A DNA stretch of 64,000 bases from Massilia sp. YIM B02763 (GTDB lineage: Bacteria > Pseudomonadota > Gammaproteobacteria > Burkholderiales > Burkholderiaceae_D), in contig NZ_JASNRD010000014.1 in assembly GCF_030412015.1 (NCBI RefSeq), forward strand, positions 1 to 64,000, written 5' to 3'. The notes below the pieces were generated by a model, which did not search any database, had not been told where the DNA came from, and saw only the letters and a list, made by a program, of their open reading frames with translations. Made by a program: the position numbers and the translations under genes. This document shows, piece after piece, positions 17,410-27,286 of the stretch; the first letter of the stretch is position 1, and the number at the start of each line of letters is the position of its first letter.

Positions 17410-20181
17410 TCAACGGAACGCGTACGTCGCGCTCGCGTAGAACCGCCTTCCGCGCGGATCCGTATAGCTCGGATCGTACCCCGACAGGAAGTAATAGGCC
17501 TGGTTCGAATACGGCGGACTGCGATCGAACATGTTCTGGATGCCCAGGCGCAGTTTCAGGTGCGGGTTGAACACGTAGGCGCCCGACAGGTCCCACAATG
17601 AATACGACTTGACGTGGTTCTTCGCCACCACGCTGCCGTCGTCGATGTTGATCGCCGTGTTCTGGTCCTCGTAGCCGCTCGAGAAGGTGTTCGACAGGCT
17701 GGCCGAGAACGGGCCGCGGTCCCAGTCGAACGTGACCGTATGGCGCCAGCGCTGCACCACGCCGTCCGTGACGAAGTGGTTCAGGTTGCTGACGTAGGGG
17801 TCGCCCGGGGCATTCTGGATCTTGGACGACAGCACGTAGGTGCCGTTCAGGCGTCCGCCGAAGCGGCCCACCGGCGTGTCCACGCCGCGCACGGTGATGG
17901 CCAGGTCCAGGCCCTTGGCCAGCTGGGCGCCGCGGTTTTCCTTGCGCAGGTCGATGTAGTCGATCAGGCCGTCCTCGTCGCGGTGCACCAGGTCGCCGTA
18001 CTTGTCGAGGTTCGAGAGGATGATGTCGTCGCCGATCTCGCTGATCAAGTCGGTGCGCTTGATGTTCCAGTAGTCGAGCGAGGCGTTGACGTGGCTGCCG
18101 ATGGCGGCCACGGCGCCCAGCGAGAACTGGCGGCTGCGCTCCGGCTTCAGGTCCGGGTTGCTGTAGCGGCGCGTGTCCCAGTTGTCGGCGCAGTCGGCGT
18201 AGTTGTTCTCGACCGTCGCGCAGTACACGGGGTCGGGCAGGGTGGCCGTGCTGCTGTAGACGGTGGGACGGTGCAGCTCCGTCATCGACGGCGCGCGAAA
18301 GCCGCGGCCGGCCGATCCGCGCAGCAGCACGCCGGCTGCGGGGCGGTAGGACAGGCCGATCTTCGGGCTGGCCGCGCCACCCACCTGCTGGTAGTGGTCG
18401 TAGCGCGCGGACAGCTGCGCTTCCCATTGCTTGGCGAAGGGCAGCAGCATCTCTCCGTAGACGGCGCCGATGGTGCGGCTGTCGTGGGTGGCGCGGCCGC
18501 CTTCCGGCGCCGCGTCGTTGTTGATGTTGTCGCTCAGGAGGAGGGCGGACGGCGTGAAATCGTTGCGCTCGCGCCGCGCCTCGCCGCCGATGGCCACGGC
18601 CAGGTCGCCGCCCGCCATCGGGGCCAGGGCGCGCGAGAACTTGAAGTCCCACGAATCCATCGTGCCGCGCGCGTGGCGCACGTCGTCGTTGACCTGGATG
18701 CTGTCGATCAGCGCGCGGCCTTCGGCGCTGGAGGGGCCGAACGGGTTGATGCGGCCGTCCGCGATGCCGGCCAGCAACTGGTCGTACAGCAGGTAGCCGT
18801 GGGTGTCCTTGTCCTTGACGGTGTTGACGCTGTGGTTCAGCGCCGTGTCGTAGTCCCAGCCGCCGATGGTGCCGGTCAAGCCCACGACGATGCGCACGCC
18901 TTCGCTGGTCAGGCTGCTGGTGCGCTGGCCCGCTTCGTTCAGGCGCATGCGCAGTTCGAGTTCGCCGGGGATGTCGTCGTCGAGCTGGTCCAGTCCCGTG
19001 CCGGCCAGCTGCGGCACGCGGCTATAGTCGATGTAGCCCGTCACGCGCGCGGACGAACCCGTGTAGTCCGTCTTGGAGCGCGACAGCGCCACCTCGGCAT
19101 AGGCCTGGTGGCCGTCGCCCAGCTTGATCACGCCGCGGCTGAGGAGGCTGGCCTTCTCCGACTTCGGATACAGCTCCGTGTCCCCCATGTAGTTATACGT
19201 GCAGGCGTCGACGCCGCCCGTGCCGGCCGGCAGGTAGACGTTGGCCGGCGGCGCGCAGTTCGGTACCGACAGGTTGATCAGGCGGTTCGTGATCGGCTGG
19301 CCGTTGATCGTGAAGCCGATGTCCTGCAGGTGGTCGCGCTGCGCGGACGTCAGGCGGATGTTGGCCGGGCTCGTATAGCCGGACAGCAGGTGGCCCAGGC
19401 GCTGTTCGACCTGCAGGCCGGGAATGAAGCTGCGCTGCGACGTGCTGAGCGCGTTCGTGCGCTGGAAGTCGGCGACGGCGAACACGTTGTAGCCGTCGCG
19501 CTCGATGTCGCCCTTGCCCACGCCGATGCTGGCCGTGCGCTTGCCGGCGCCGCCTTCGCGGGTCTTGCCGCCGTAGACGTTCAGCTCGAGGCCCTGGAAG
19601 TCCTTGCGCGTGATGAAGTTGATGACGCCGCCGATGGCGTCCGTGCCGTACAGGGCGGAGGCGCCGTCCAGCAGCACCTCCACGCGTTCCAGCGCGGCGG
19701 CCGGGATGTTGTTCAGGTCGACGCCCGTGTCGTCGCCGGGCGACGCGAAGTTGGCCATGCGCCGGCCGTTCAGCAGCACGAGCGTGGACGAGGTGCCGAT
19801 GCCGCGCAGGTTGGCGCTGTTGAAGCCGCGCTGGTCGCCGCCGACGTTGATGCTGGCGCCGTCCGTCAGGCCGTTGACGTTGGCGGAGATGCGCGTCATG
19901 AGTTCCGACGCCGTGGTCACGCCGGCCTTCTCGATCTCCGCGCGGGTCACGGTCTGCACGGGCAGCGCCGTTTCCGCCTGCACGCGCCGGATCGCGGAGC
20001 CCGTGATTTCGACGGTCGGCATCGGAGTTGCAGTATCCGCCGTCTTTTCCGCCGCCGCTTGCGCCGTCGCCACCCCGTCCTGGGCCGCCGCCGGGTTGGC
20101 CAATACGCCGGCCGCCATCCATCCACCTGCCAGCAGCACGCCCCGCACGGCGCGCGCCGCCACCTTCATCCTTGGTTTCAT
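17410..20181 (-). CDS. TonB-dependent outer-membrane receptor
   Basis: A 923-residue outer-membrane receptor. A signal peptide (cleavage about ANPAAA-QDG) is followed by the plug domain (about 55-180: PVQTVTRAEIEKAGVTT, LRGIGTSSTLVLLNGRRM, YGTDAIGGVINFIT) and a 22-strand-type barrel with the TonB-dependent signature RGFRAPSMTELH and LKPERSRQF. It belongs to the large, iron-independent-looking group of receptors with an extended barrel. No TonB-box sequence is certain, though PTVEITGSAIRR near residue 54 is in the right place. The C-terminus YAFR is unusual in not ending on an aromatic residue. It lies next to pcaR, but its ligand cannot be read from sequence. GGGAGAG precedes the ATG. Confidence 0.93.
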   Translation of the reverse strand: MKPRMKVAARAVRGVLLAGGWMAAGVLANPAAAQDGVATAQAAAEKTADTATPMPTVEITGSAIRRVQAETALPVQTVTRAEIEKAGVTTASELMTRISANVNGLTDGASINVGGDQRGFNSANLRGIGTSSTLVLLNGRRMANFASPGDDTGVDLNNIPAAALERVEVLLDGASALYGTDAIGGVINFITRKDFQGLELNVYGGKTREGGAGKRTASIGVGKGDIERDGYNVFAVADFQRTNALSTSQRSFIPGLQVEQRLGHLLSGYTSPANIRLTSAQRDHLQDIGFTINGQPITNRLINLSVPNCAPPANVYLPAGTGGVDACTYNYMGDTELYPKSEKASLLSRGVIKLGDGHQAYAEVALSRSKTDYTGSSARVTGYIDYSRVPQLAGTGLDQLDDDIPGELELRMRLNEAGQRTSSLTSEGVRIVVGLTGTIGGWDYDTALNHSVNTVKDKDTHGYLLYDQLLAGIADGRINPFGPSSAEGRALIDSIQVNDDVRHARGTMDSWDFKFSRALAPMAGGDLAVAIGGEARRERNDFTPSALLLSDNINNDAAPEGGRATHDSRTIGAVYGEMLLPFAKQWEAQLSARYDHYQQVGGAASPKIGLSYRPAAGVLLRGSAGRGFRAPSMTELHRPTVYSSTATLPDPVYCATVENNYADCADNWDTRRYSNPDLKPERSRQFSLGAVAAIGSHVNASLDYWNIKRTDLISEIGDDIILSNLDKYGDLVHRDEDGLIDYIDLRKENRGAQLAKGLDLAITVRGVDTPVGRFGGRLNGTYVLSSKIQNAPGDPYVSNLNHFVTDGVVQRWRHTVTFDWDRGPFSASLSNTFSSGYEDQNTAINIDDGSVVAKNHVKSYSLWDLSGAYVFNPHLKLRLGIQNMFDRSPPYSNQAYYFLSGYDPSYTDPRGRRFYASATYAFR

Positions 20182-20265
20182 TCACTCTCCCTGTCATGGC
20201 CCGGTGTCGTCATTCTCTTGGCCGGACGCCTTGGGTTCCGATCATAGTGGAGAGCGTAATTACTT

Positions 20266-20279
20266 TGTCATTTTTGACA
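20266..20279. promoter_or_regulatory. TGTCA-TTTT-TGACA palindrome upstream of the receptor gene
   Basis: A perfect 5-bp inverted repeat in the AT-rich 158-bp gap between the receptor start and the pcaR stop, 85 bases before the receptor ATG. It is a possible operator; no named consensus is matched. Confidence 0.35.
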
Positions 20280-20339
20280 GTGTCCCTTATAACTATGCAG
20301 CAATTTAGCAACGCTTCACGGCACGGGAGCAGACATTGT

Positions 20340-21164
20340 TTACGGCAGCAGCACGGCCAGCTCCTGCGCGCCCCGCTGCAGCACGGGCAGGAATTCCTCC
20401 ACCATCCGTTCGTGCGACACCCGCGCCGCCTGGGCGCCCACGTTCAGCGCGGCGAGCACGCGCCCGGAGGCGCCGCGCACGGGCACGGCGATCGAGCGCA
20501 GGCCCAGCTCCAGTTCCTGGTCGTTGACCGCATGGCCGTCGCGGCGCACTTCGCCCAGCACCGCGCGCAGGCGGTCCGGATCGGTGATCGTGCGTTCCGT
20601 CCGGGGCAGCAGCGTCGTGCGGGCCAGGTAGGCATCCAGTTCGCCTTGCGGCAGGTGCGCCAGCAGCACGCGGCCCAGCGAGGTGCAATAGGCCGGCAGG
20701 CGGCTGCCGGCGCTGAGCGACACCGACATCACGCGCGAGGTCGCCGCGCGCGCCACGTACAGCACCTGGTCTTCTTCCAGCACGGCGAGCGAGCTCGATT
20801 CCCCCAGCGTCTTGCTGACGCCGTCCAGGCAGGGCTGCGCCGCCAGCGTCAGCGGCGTCGACGACAGGTAGGAATAGCCCAGCGTCAGGACCTTCGGTCG
20901 CAGGGTGAAGTTGTTGAGCTGCGCATCGACGTAGCCGAGCTGGCGCAGCGTGTGCAGGCAGCGGCGCACGGCGGCGCGCGGGATGCCGGTCTGCTGGCTG
21001 ATCTGGGCGATGGTCTGCGGCTGGCGCGAATCGGCGAAGGCGCGGATCACGGCCAGGCCGCGCGCGAACGAGGTCATGAAGTCCGGGTCCGTCAACGCGT
21101 CGATCTCGTCGGCGATGGTGAGGGCGCCTGGCCGTGCGGGAGTGGTGTCGTTGGTCGATGGCAT
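20340..21164 (-). CDS. pcaR: IclR-family regulator of the beta-ketoadipate genes
   Basis: A 274-residue IclR-type regulator: an N-terminal winged HTH (about 28-90: SFARGLAVIRAFADS, TIAQISQQTGIPRAAVRRCL) and a C-terminal effector domain (about 105-270: SRLPAYCTSLGRVLLA, GLRSIAVPVR). The wording of these segments is characteristic of PcaR/PobR/PcaU proteins, which sense beta-ketoadipate or protocatechuate. It is divergent from pcaI, and a PcaR-type operator occupies the shared promoter region. The start (MPSTNDTT) is the ATG closest to that region. It is assigned as pcaR by family plus neighbour. Confidence 0.9.
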   Translation of the reverse strand: MPSTNDTTPARPGALTIADEIDALTDPDFMTSFARGLAVIRAFADSRQPQTIAQISQQTGIPRAAVRRCLHTLRQLGYVDAQLNNFTLRPKVLTLGYSYLSSTPLTLAAQPCLDGVSKTLGESSSLAVLEEDQVLYVARAATSRVMSVSLSAGSRLPAYCTSLGRVLLAHLPQGELDAYLARTTLLPRTERTITDPDRLRAVLGEVRRDGHAVNDQELELGLRSIAVPVRGASGRVLAALNVGAQAARVSHERMVEEFLPVLQRGAQELAVLLP

Positions 21165-21240
21165 GGTCGAATTGTAAGCGAATGCGGGTGCCCGGCTGGA
21201 GGCGCGCTTGACCGCCCGCCGGGACGGGCGTAGACTTTTT

Positions 21241-21274
21241 GTGCGGTTAGCGAATATGTGTTCGATAATCGCAC
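21241..21274. promoter_or_regulatory. PcaR-type operator overlapping the pcaI promoter
   Basis: GTTCGATAATCGCAC at 21260-21274 matches the 15-bp PcaR box I recall from Pseudomonas putida. An inverted copy, GTGCGGTTAGCGAAT (21241-21255), agrees at 12 of 15 positions, four bases away, so the whole 34 bp is an imperfect palindrome. GATAAT inside the right half is the probable -10 of pcaI, which is how the Pseudomonas site is placed. Confidence 0.8.
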
Positions 21275-21308
21275 ACCTTGGGCGAATACGCCATACGGAA
21301 GGCACACC

Positions 21309-21974
21309 ATGATCGACAAGACATTCGAATCGCTCCAGCAGGCCGTCGCCGACATTCCGGACGGGGCCACCGTCATGATCGGCGGCTTCGGCAACGCCGG
21401 CATGCCGTCGGCGCTGATCGACGCGCTGCTGGAGCAGGGCGCGCGCGAGCTCACCATCGTCAACAATAATGCAGGCAACGGCGAGACGGGACTCGCGGCG
21501 CTCATCAAGGCCAAGCGCGTGCGCAAGATCGTCTGCTCTTTCCCGCGCCAGGCCGACTCCTGGCACTTCGACGCGGCCTACCGCGCCGGCGAGATCGAGC
21601 TGGAACTCACCCCGCAGGGCAACCTGGCCGAGCGCATCCGCGCCGCCGGCGCCGGCATCGGCGGCTTCTTCTCTCCCACCGGCTACGGCACGCTGCTGGC
21701 CGAGGGCAAGGAGACCCGCGTCATCGACGGCAAGCATTATGTCTTCGAGACGCCCATCCATGCCGACTTCGCGCTCATCAAGGCGCTGCGCGGCGACCGC
21801 TGGGGCAACCTCGTGTACCGCAAGACGGCGCGCAACTTCGGCCCGATCATGGCGATGGCCGCCAAGACCACCATCGCCCAGGTGGCCGAGATCGTGCCGC
21901 TGGGCGAGCTCGATCCGGAAGCGATCGTCACGCCGGGCATCTTCGTACAACGCGTCGTCAAGGAGGCAGCATGA
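21309..21974 (+). CDS. pcaI: 3-oxoadipate CoA-transferase subunit A
   Basis: Alpha subunit of the class I CoA-transferase that moves CoA from succinyl-CoA to beta-ketoadipate, the penultimate step of protocatechuate and catechol breakdown. The 221-residue protein shows the glycine-rich MIGGFGNAGMPSALIDAL and GGFFSPTGYGT motifs of the subunit. Related acetoacetate transferases are similar in sequence; the neighbours pcaR and pcaF decide the assignment. pcaJ overlaps its stop by 4 bp (ATGA), so the subunits are translationally coupled. Confidence 0.93.
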   Translation: MIDKTFESLQQAVADIPDGATVMIGGFGNAGMPSALIDALLEQGARELTIVNNNAGNGETGLAALIKAKRVRKIVCSFPRQADSWHFDAAYRAGEIELELTPQGNLAERIRAAGAGIGGFFSPTGYGTLLAEGKETRVIDGKHYVFETPIHADFALIKALRGDRWGNLVYRKTARNFGPIMAMAAKTTIAQVAEIVPLGELDPEAIVTPGIFVQRVVKEAA

Positions 21975-22624
21975 ACAACGCGAGCAGATTCACCCGCGAC
22001 CAGATGGCCGAGCGGGTCGCGCAGGACATTCCCGAAGGCGCCTACGTCAACCTGGGCATCGGCTTGCCGACCAAGGTGGCGAACTACCTGCCGCCCGAGC
22101 GCGAAGTCTTCCTGCACAGCGAGAACGGGGTGCTGGGCATGGGCCCGGCGCCGGCGCCCGGGGAGGAAGACGAGGACCTGATCAACGCCGGCAAGCAGCC
22201 GGTGACGCTGCTCACGGGCGGCGCCTACTTCCACCATGCCGACTCGTTCGCGATGATGCGCGGCGGCCACCTGGACATCTGCGTGCTGGGCGCGTTCCAG
22301 GTATCGAAAAAGGGCGACCTGGCCAACTGGCACACGGGGGCGCCGGACGCGATTCCGGCCGTGGGCGGCGCCATGGACCTGGCGATCGGCGCCAAGCAGG
22401 TATTCGTCATGATGGAACACCAGACCAAGACGGGCGAGAGCAAGATCGTCGAGGCCTGCACCTATCCGCTCACGGGCATCGGCTGCGTCAGCCGCATCTA
22501 TACTGACCTTGCCGTGCTCGACGTGACGCCGGACGGCCTGCGCGTGCGCGAACTGGCGCCGGGCCTGACGCTGGCCGACGTGCAGGCGGTGACGGCGGCG
22601 CCGCTGCTGCCCGCATCAAACTGA
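21971..22624 (+). CDS. pcaJ: 3-oxoadipate CoA-transferase subunit B
   Basis: Beta subunit, partner of PcaI. The 217-residue protein includes the catalytic-glutamate motif [11 protein letters not shown] (the Glu of SENG forms the thioester) and [17 protein letters not shown] near the N-terminus. It overlaps pcaI by 4 bp and is followed 14 bases later by pcaF, whose ribosome site (AAGGAG) lies in that gap. Confidence 0.94.
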   Translation: MNNASRFTRDQMAERVAQDIPEGAYVNLGIGLPTKVANYLPPEREVFLHSENGVLGMGPAPAPGEEDEDLINAGKQPVTLLTGGAYFHHADSFAMMRGGHLDICVLGAFQVSKKGDLANWHTGAPDAIPAVGGAMDLAIGAKQVFVMMEHQTKTGESKIVEACTYPLTGIGCVSRIYTDLAVLDVTPDGLRVRELAPGLTLADVQAVTAAPLLPASN

Positions 22625-22638
22625 ACAAGGAGATCACC

Positions 22639-23841
<1,203 letters not shown>

Positions 23842-24022
23842 GCGACCGGCCGGCGCCGCGCGGCGCGCCCGCGGGCGCGTCGCTGATGCCGACGCCGATG
23901 CCGATGCCGATGTTCGCCCGGCGCGGCCGTGTGCGCATGCGGAGGCGCGGTCCGCCCTATAATCGTGGTTTTGCTGCATCACGTCCCCATCCACCCGGCC
24001 GGGGACTGCGGGGCTCCACGCC

Positions 24023-25426
24023 ATGTTCTTGCGCTTTTTCATCGCCATGTTTCTCGCGTCGACCGTCGGCATGACGGCCTTCGGCGCCGGCCTGCATTAC
24101 CTCGACAACCGGCGCACGCGCGCGACGCTCGCCTCCGAGGAGTTCATGGACCACGCGCGCCAGGCCTTCGACGCGGCCGCGCCGCTGCTGCGTTTCGCTG
24201 CCGCGAATCCCGCCACCTGCGAGGATGCGCTGCGCCTGTTCATGTCCGACTTGTTCCCCCAGGGGAGCCTGCCCAACACGGGCGCCAACGCGCTGCGCCA
24301 GCTGCTGGCCGACGGCCGCGCGGCGTTCTCGTATGCGAACGCGGACGGCGTCGGCTGCAGCTATCCGCATGGCGCCAAGGTCGACGCGTCGGCCGCCCGC
24401 GTGGATGGCGTCGCCCAGCCCGCCAAGCGCAACTACCAGGTGCTGCTGGGCGCCGGCGGCGACCGCCTGGCGCTGCGCCTGCGCCTGCACGGGCCGTTGG
24501 GGGCGCTCGCGCATTCGCCCACGTCGGCCTGGACCGTCGGCTTCTCGCTGATCGTCGTGCTGAACCTGGCCTGCGCGGCGACGCTGGTACCGCTGCTCGT
24601 GCGGCGCATCCGCCGCGCCCAGCGCGCCGCCCGCGCCTGGACCCAGGGGGACACGCGCATGCGCATCGTCGACACGATCAATGACGAATTCGGCGACCTG
24701 GCGCGTTCCTTCAACCGCCTGGCCGATTCGTTCGCGGAAGTCATCCGCGTCAAGCAGCACCTGGCCGCCGCCGACGAGCGCAACCGCCTGGCGCGCGAAT
24801 TGCACGACACGGCCAAGCAGCGCGCCTTTGCCCTCAGCCTGCAACTGACGGCGCTGAAGTCGAAGGCCGCGCAGGATCCGGAACGGCGCGAGCGCATCGT
24901 CGCCACGTCCGTGACGCTGGTGCGGCAGTTGCAGAGCGACCTGGCGGGCGTGATCCAGCGCCTGTCCGGCTCGACCTTGGCCGAAGCGGGCGTACGGGCG
25001 GTGCTGGCCGAAGAGGTGCCGGCGCTGCTGGACGGTTCGGGCATCGGCTGGACCGTCGACATCGCGGACGACGTCGACGCGGCGCTGCGCGAGGCGCCCG
25101 AGATCTCGCAGCAGGTGCTCCTGATCGCCATCGAGGCCGTCGCCAACGCCCGGGAGCATGCGCGCGCGCGGCGCGTGGCGATCGCGCTGGCCGGCGATCC
25201 GTCGGGCTTTGTGTTGGACGTCAGCGACGACGGCGAGGGCTTCGACGTGCGCAATCCCGCGCGCGTGGGGATGGGCCTGGTGAACATGCGGGCCCGTGCA
25301 CGCGCCCTGCCGCACGGGGCGTTCGAGATCGCCAGCGCGCCGACGTCCGGCACGCGGGTGTCGGTGACGTTCCGGCTCGCGCATGCGGCGACACCGGAAC
25401 GAACGAAGGAAGGAGCCCCGGCATGA
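24023..25426 (+). CDS. Membrane sensor histidine kinase, NarL-partner type
   Basis: A 467-residue inner-membrane kinase. TM1 is about residues 3-25, a periplasmic domain of about 140 residues follows with two cysteines (ATCEDAL and GVGCSYP), TM2 is about 172-195, then a HAMP-like linker, the phospho-acceptor H box ERNRLARELHDTAKQRAFAL and a C-terminal ATPase domain (NAREHA as N box, DDGEGFD and GMGLVNMRARA as G boxes). The response-regulator ATG overlaps its stop by 4 bp. The stimulus is unknown. The 181-bp gap before it holds a short GATGCC-type tandem tract and no clear promoter. Confidence 0.9.
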   Translation: MFLRFFIAMFLASTVGMTAFGAGLHYLDNRRTRATLASEEFMDHARQAFDAAAPLLRFAAANPATCEDALRLFMSDLFPQGSLPNTGANALRQLLADGRAAFSYANADGVGCSYPHGAKVDASAARVDGVAQPAKRNYQVLLGAGGDRLALRLRLHGPLGALAHSPTSAWTVGFSLIVVLNLACAATLVPLLVRRIRRAQRAARAWTQGDTRMRIVDTINDEFGDLARSFNRLADSFAEVIRVKQHLAAADERNRLARELHDTAKQRAFALSLQLTALKSKAAQDPERRERIVATSVTLVRQLQSDLAGVIQRLSGSTLAEAGVRAVLAEEVPALLDGSGIGWTVDIADDVDAALREAPEISQQVLLIAIEAVANAREHARARRVAIALAGDPSGFVLDVSDDGEGFDVRNPARVGMGLVNMRARARALPHGAFEIASAPTSGTRVSVTFRLAHAATPERTKEGAPA

Positions 25427-26079
25427 AGCCAAGCGTCCTGCTGGTCGACGACCACGCCGTCGTGCGCGACGGCCTCGCCAGCCTGCTCACCATCGCCGGG
25501 AACTACGGCGAGATTCATCACGCGGCCGACGGCGACGCCGCCATCGCCGTCGCCCAGGACACGAAGCCGGACATCGTCGTCATCGACCTGCTGATGCCGA
25601 ACATGCCGACGGCGGGCGCCATCCGCATCCTGCGCACGGTAGCGCCGGATGCCGCCATCGTCGTGCTGACGTCGAGCCAGGACGAGAAGGCGGCGTTCGC
25701 CGCGCTGGAGGCGGGCGCCCATTCCTTCCTGCTGAAGTCGATGTCGGGCGACGAGATCCTGGAAGCGATGGAGCGCATCGCCGCCGGCACCCCCGTGATC
25801 CACCCGGCGGTGACATCGCGCATGGTCGACATGCTGCGCACGCGCGGCAGCACGCGCCAGGACCCCTTCCACGCGCTGACGGCGCGCGAGCTCGACGTCC
25901 TGGTCGAACTGGCCAAGGGCGCCAGCAACGGCAAGATCGCCACCACGCTGGACATCACGGAACGCACCGTCAAGGCCCACATCAGCAGCGTGTTTGCCAA
26001 GCTGGGATTGAACGACCGCACGGAAGCCGTGGCGTTCGCGTGGCGTCACCGCCTCATCACCCCGTCAGACCTCGACTAG
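25423..26079 (+). CDS. NarL/FixJ-type response regulator
   Basis: A 218-residue DNA-binding regulator paired with the kinase immediately upstream (4-bp overlap). The receiver has DDH at 9-11, the phospho-acceptor Asp in IVVIDLLMPNM (about residue 54), T in VLTSS and K in FLLKS; the LuxR-type HTH is at about 150-210 (LTARELDVLVELAKGASNGK, TERTVKAHISSVFAKLGL). Its target is unknown; the outer-membrane gene 180 bp downstream is one candidate. Confidence 0.93.
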   Translation: MKPSVLLVDDHAVVRDGLASLLTIAGNYGEIHHAADGDAAIAVAQDTKPDIVVIDLLMPNMPTAGAIRILRTVAPDAAIVVLTSSQDEKAAFAALEAGAHSFLLKSMSGDEILEAMERIAAGTPVIHPAVTSRMVDMLRTRGSTRQDPFHALTARELDVLVELAKGASNGKIATTLDITERTVKAHISSVFAKLGLNDRTEAVAFAWRHRLITPSDLD

Positions 26080-26260
26080 GCCACGCCCCATCGACAGGCT
26101 GTTGCACCGCACAAGCGGGCACGCATGGGCCGCACGACCGAGGCGGCCTAGTACTTTCGTACAAGGCCGCATTCAATCGTGCGCATTAGCATAATGTCAT
26201 CAATTCCGCATCGACCTGGATCCATGCGGTGTGTTGACTTAACCAAGAGGCTAATACATC

Positions 26261-27115
26261 ATGACGCGCACCAGCGGTACCCCATCCGTTTCCACCACCT
26301 TCCGCATCCTTCCCGTGGCCCTGGCCATCGCTTCGGCCACCCTGAGCCTGGCCAGCGGCTCGGCCGCCGCCCAGGCTTCGCCGGCGCTGGACCGCATCAG
26401 CGTGTCGGCCGGCGGCTTCTACGTCGAACCGAAGGTGCGCGCCGAGGGCGATACCGACTATGGCCGCGTGCGCACGCCGGAAGGCGAGGATGGCCACACC
26501 ACGCTGCCGCGCGTGAAGGCCGAACTGCTGATCGGCGACTCGCACGGCCTGTCGTTCGATTACTTCCGCTACCACAAATCGTATTCGCCGGAATTCGCCG
26601 GCAGCACCGTGGTCGACGGCCAGAACGTCTCGGCCACCGCCCGCGCCGACGCCAAGCTGGAACTGGACCTGGCCAAGCTGGCCTATAAATTCTGGATGGG
26701 CAAGGGCAACGACGTATTCGGCGTGGGCCTGGGCGCCGCCTACTACCGCGCCGCCATCAAGGGCAGCGGCACCGTGACCGCCAGCGCCACCGGCGTGCCG
26801 TCGCAGTCCGTGGACTTCCGCGGCGACGAGAGCGAAAGCGCGTTCGCGCCGCTGGTCGAACTGGCCTGGCGCCATGCGTTCTCGCCGGAGTGGCGCATGG
26901 TCGCGGAAGCGTCGGGCATCAAGAAGAACGGCGGCAACGTCAACGGCCATATCTACGGCGGCTCGATCGGCGCCGAGTGGTTCCCGGCCAAGAACGTCGG
27001 CCTGGCGCTCGACTACGGCATCCAGAAGATCTCGCTGAACCACGACTCCGACCATGACGCCAGCGTCGACGTGCGCCTGAAAGGCCCGTCGGCCTACCTC
27101 AAAGTGCGCTTCTGA
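26261..27115 (+). CDS. Putative outer-membrane beta-barrel protein
   Basis: A 284-residue protein with a signal peptide (cleavage about GSAAA-QAS) and an alternating hydrophobic pattern of antiparallel strands, ending in YLKVRF, the C-terminal aromatic typical of outer-membrane barrels. Residues DYGRVRTPEGEDGHTTLPRV and the strand WMGKGNDVFGVGLGAAYYR resemble small OmpW/OmpX-like or porin-like barrels, but I cannot place it in a named family. AAGAGG precedes the ATG. It lies downstream of a two-component pair and upstream of an efflux operon; a functional link to either is not shown. Confidence 0.75.
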   Translation: MTRTSGTPSVSTTFRILPVALAIASATLSLASGSAAAQASPALDRISVSAGGFYVEPKVRAEGDTDYGRVRTPEGEDGHTTLPRVKAELLIGDSHGLSFDYFRYHKSYSPEFAGSTVVDGQNVSATARADAKLELDLAKLAYKFWMGKGNDVFGVGLGAAYYRAAIKGSGTVTASATGVPSQSVDFRGDESESAFAPLVELAWRHAFSPEWRMVAEASGIKKNGGNVNGHIYGGSIGAEWFPAKNVGLALDYGIQKISLNHDSDHDASVDVRLKGPSAYLKVRF

Positions 27116-27286
27116 CGCGCGCGCTCCCGGCCCGCTTGCCGGGAGCCGTTCTCCACTTCGCCGCGCCTCGCATCCGCCATACGGCAGATGCGCGCGTGCC
27201 CCCTCATCTGCTGTAATGCCGGTTGCCGACGCGGCCGCGCCCTCTCGCACGTTCCGCTGCGGCCGTATCCACCGTCGAGGCAGAAC

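Noticed and set aside
23885-23912. GATGCC-type short tandem tract before the sensor kinase gene
   Set aside because: Only about four imperfect 6-bp units, as expected by chance in GC-rich sequence; no regulatory pattern was seen.
27188-27286. N-terminal extension of the NodT-family protein from an upstream start
   Set aside because: It would place the lipoprotein signal in the interior; the ATG at 27287 with GAGG fits the lipobox.
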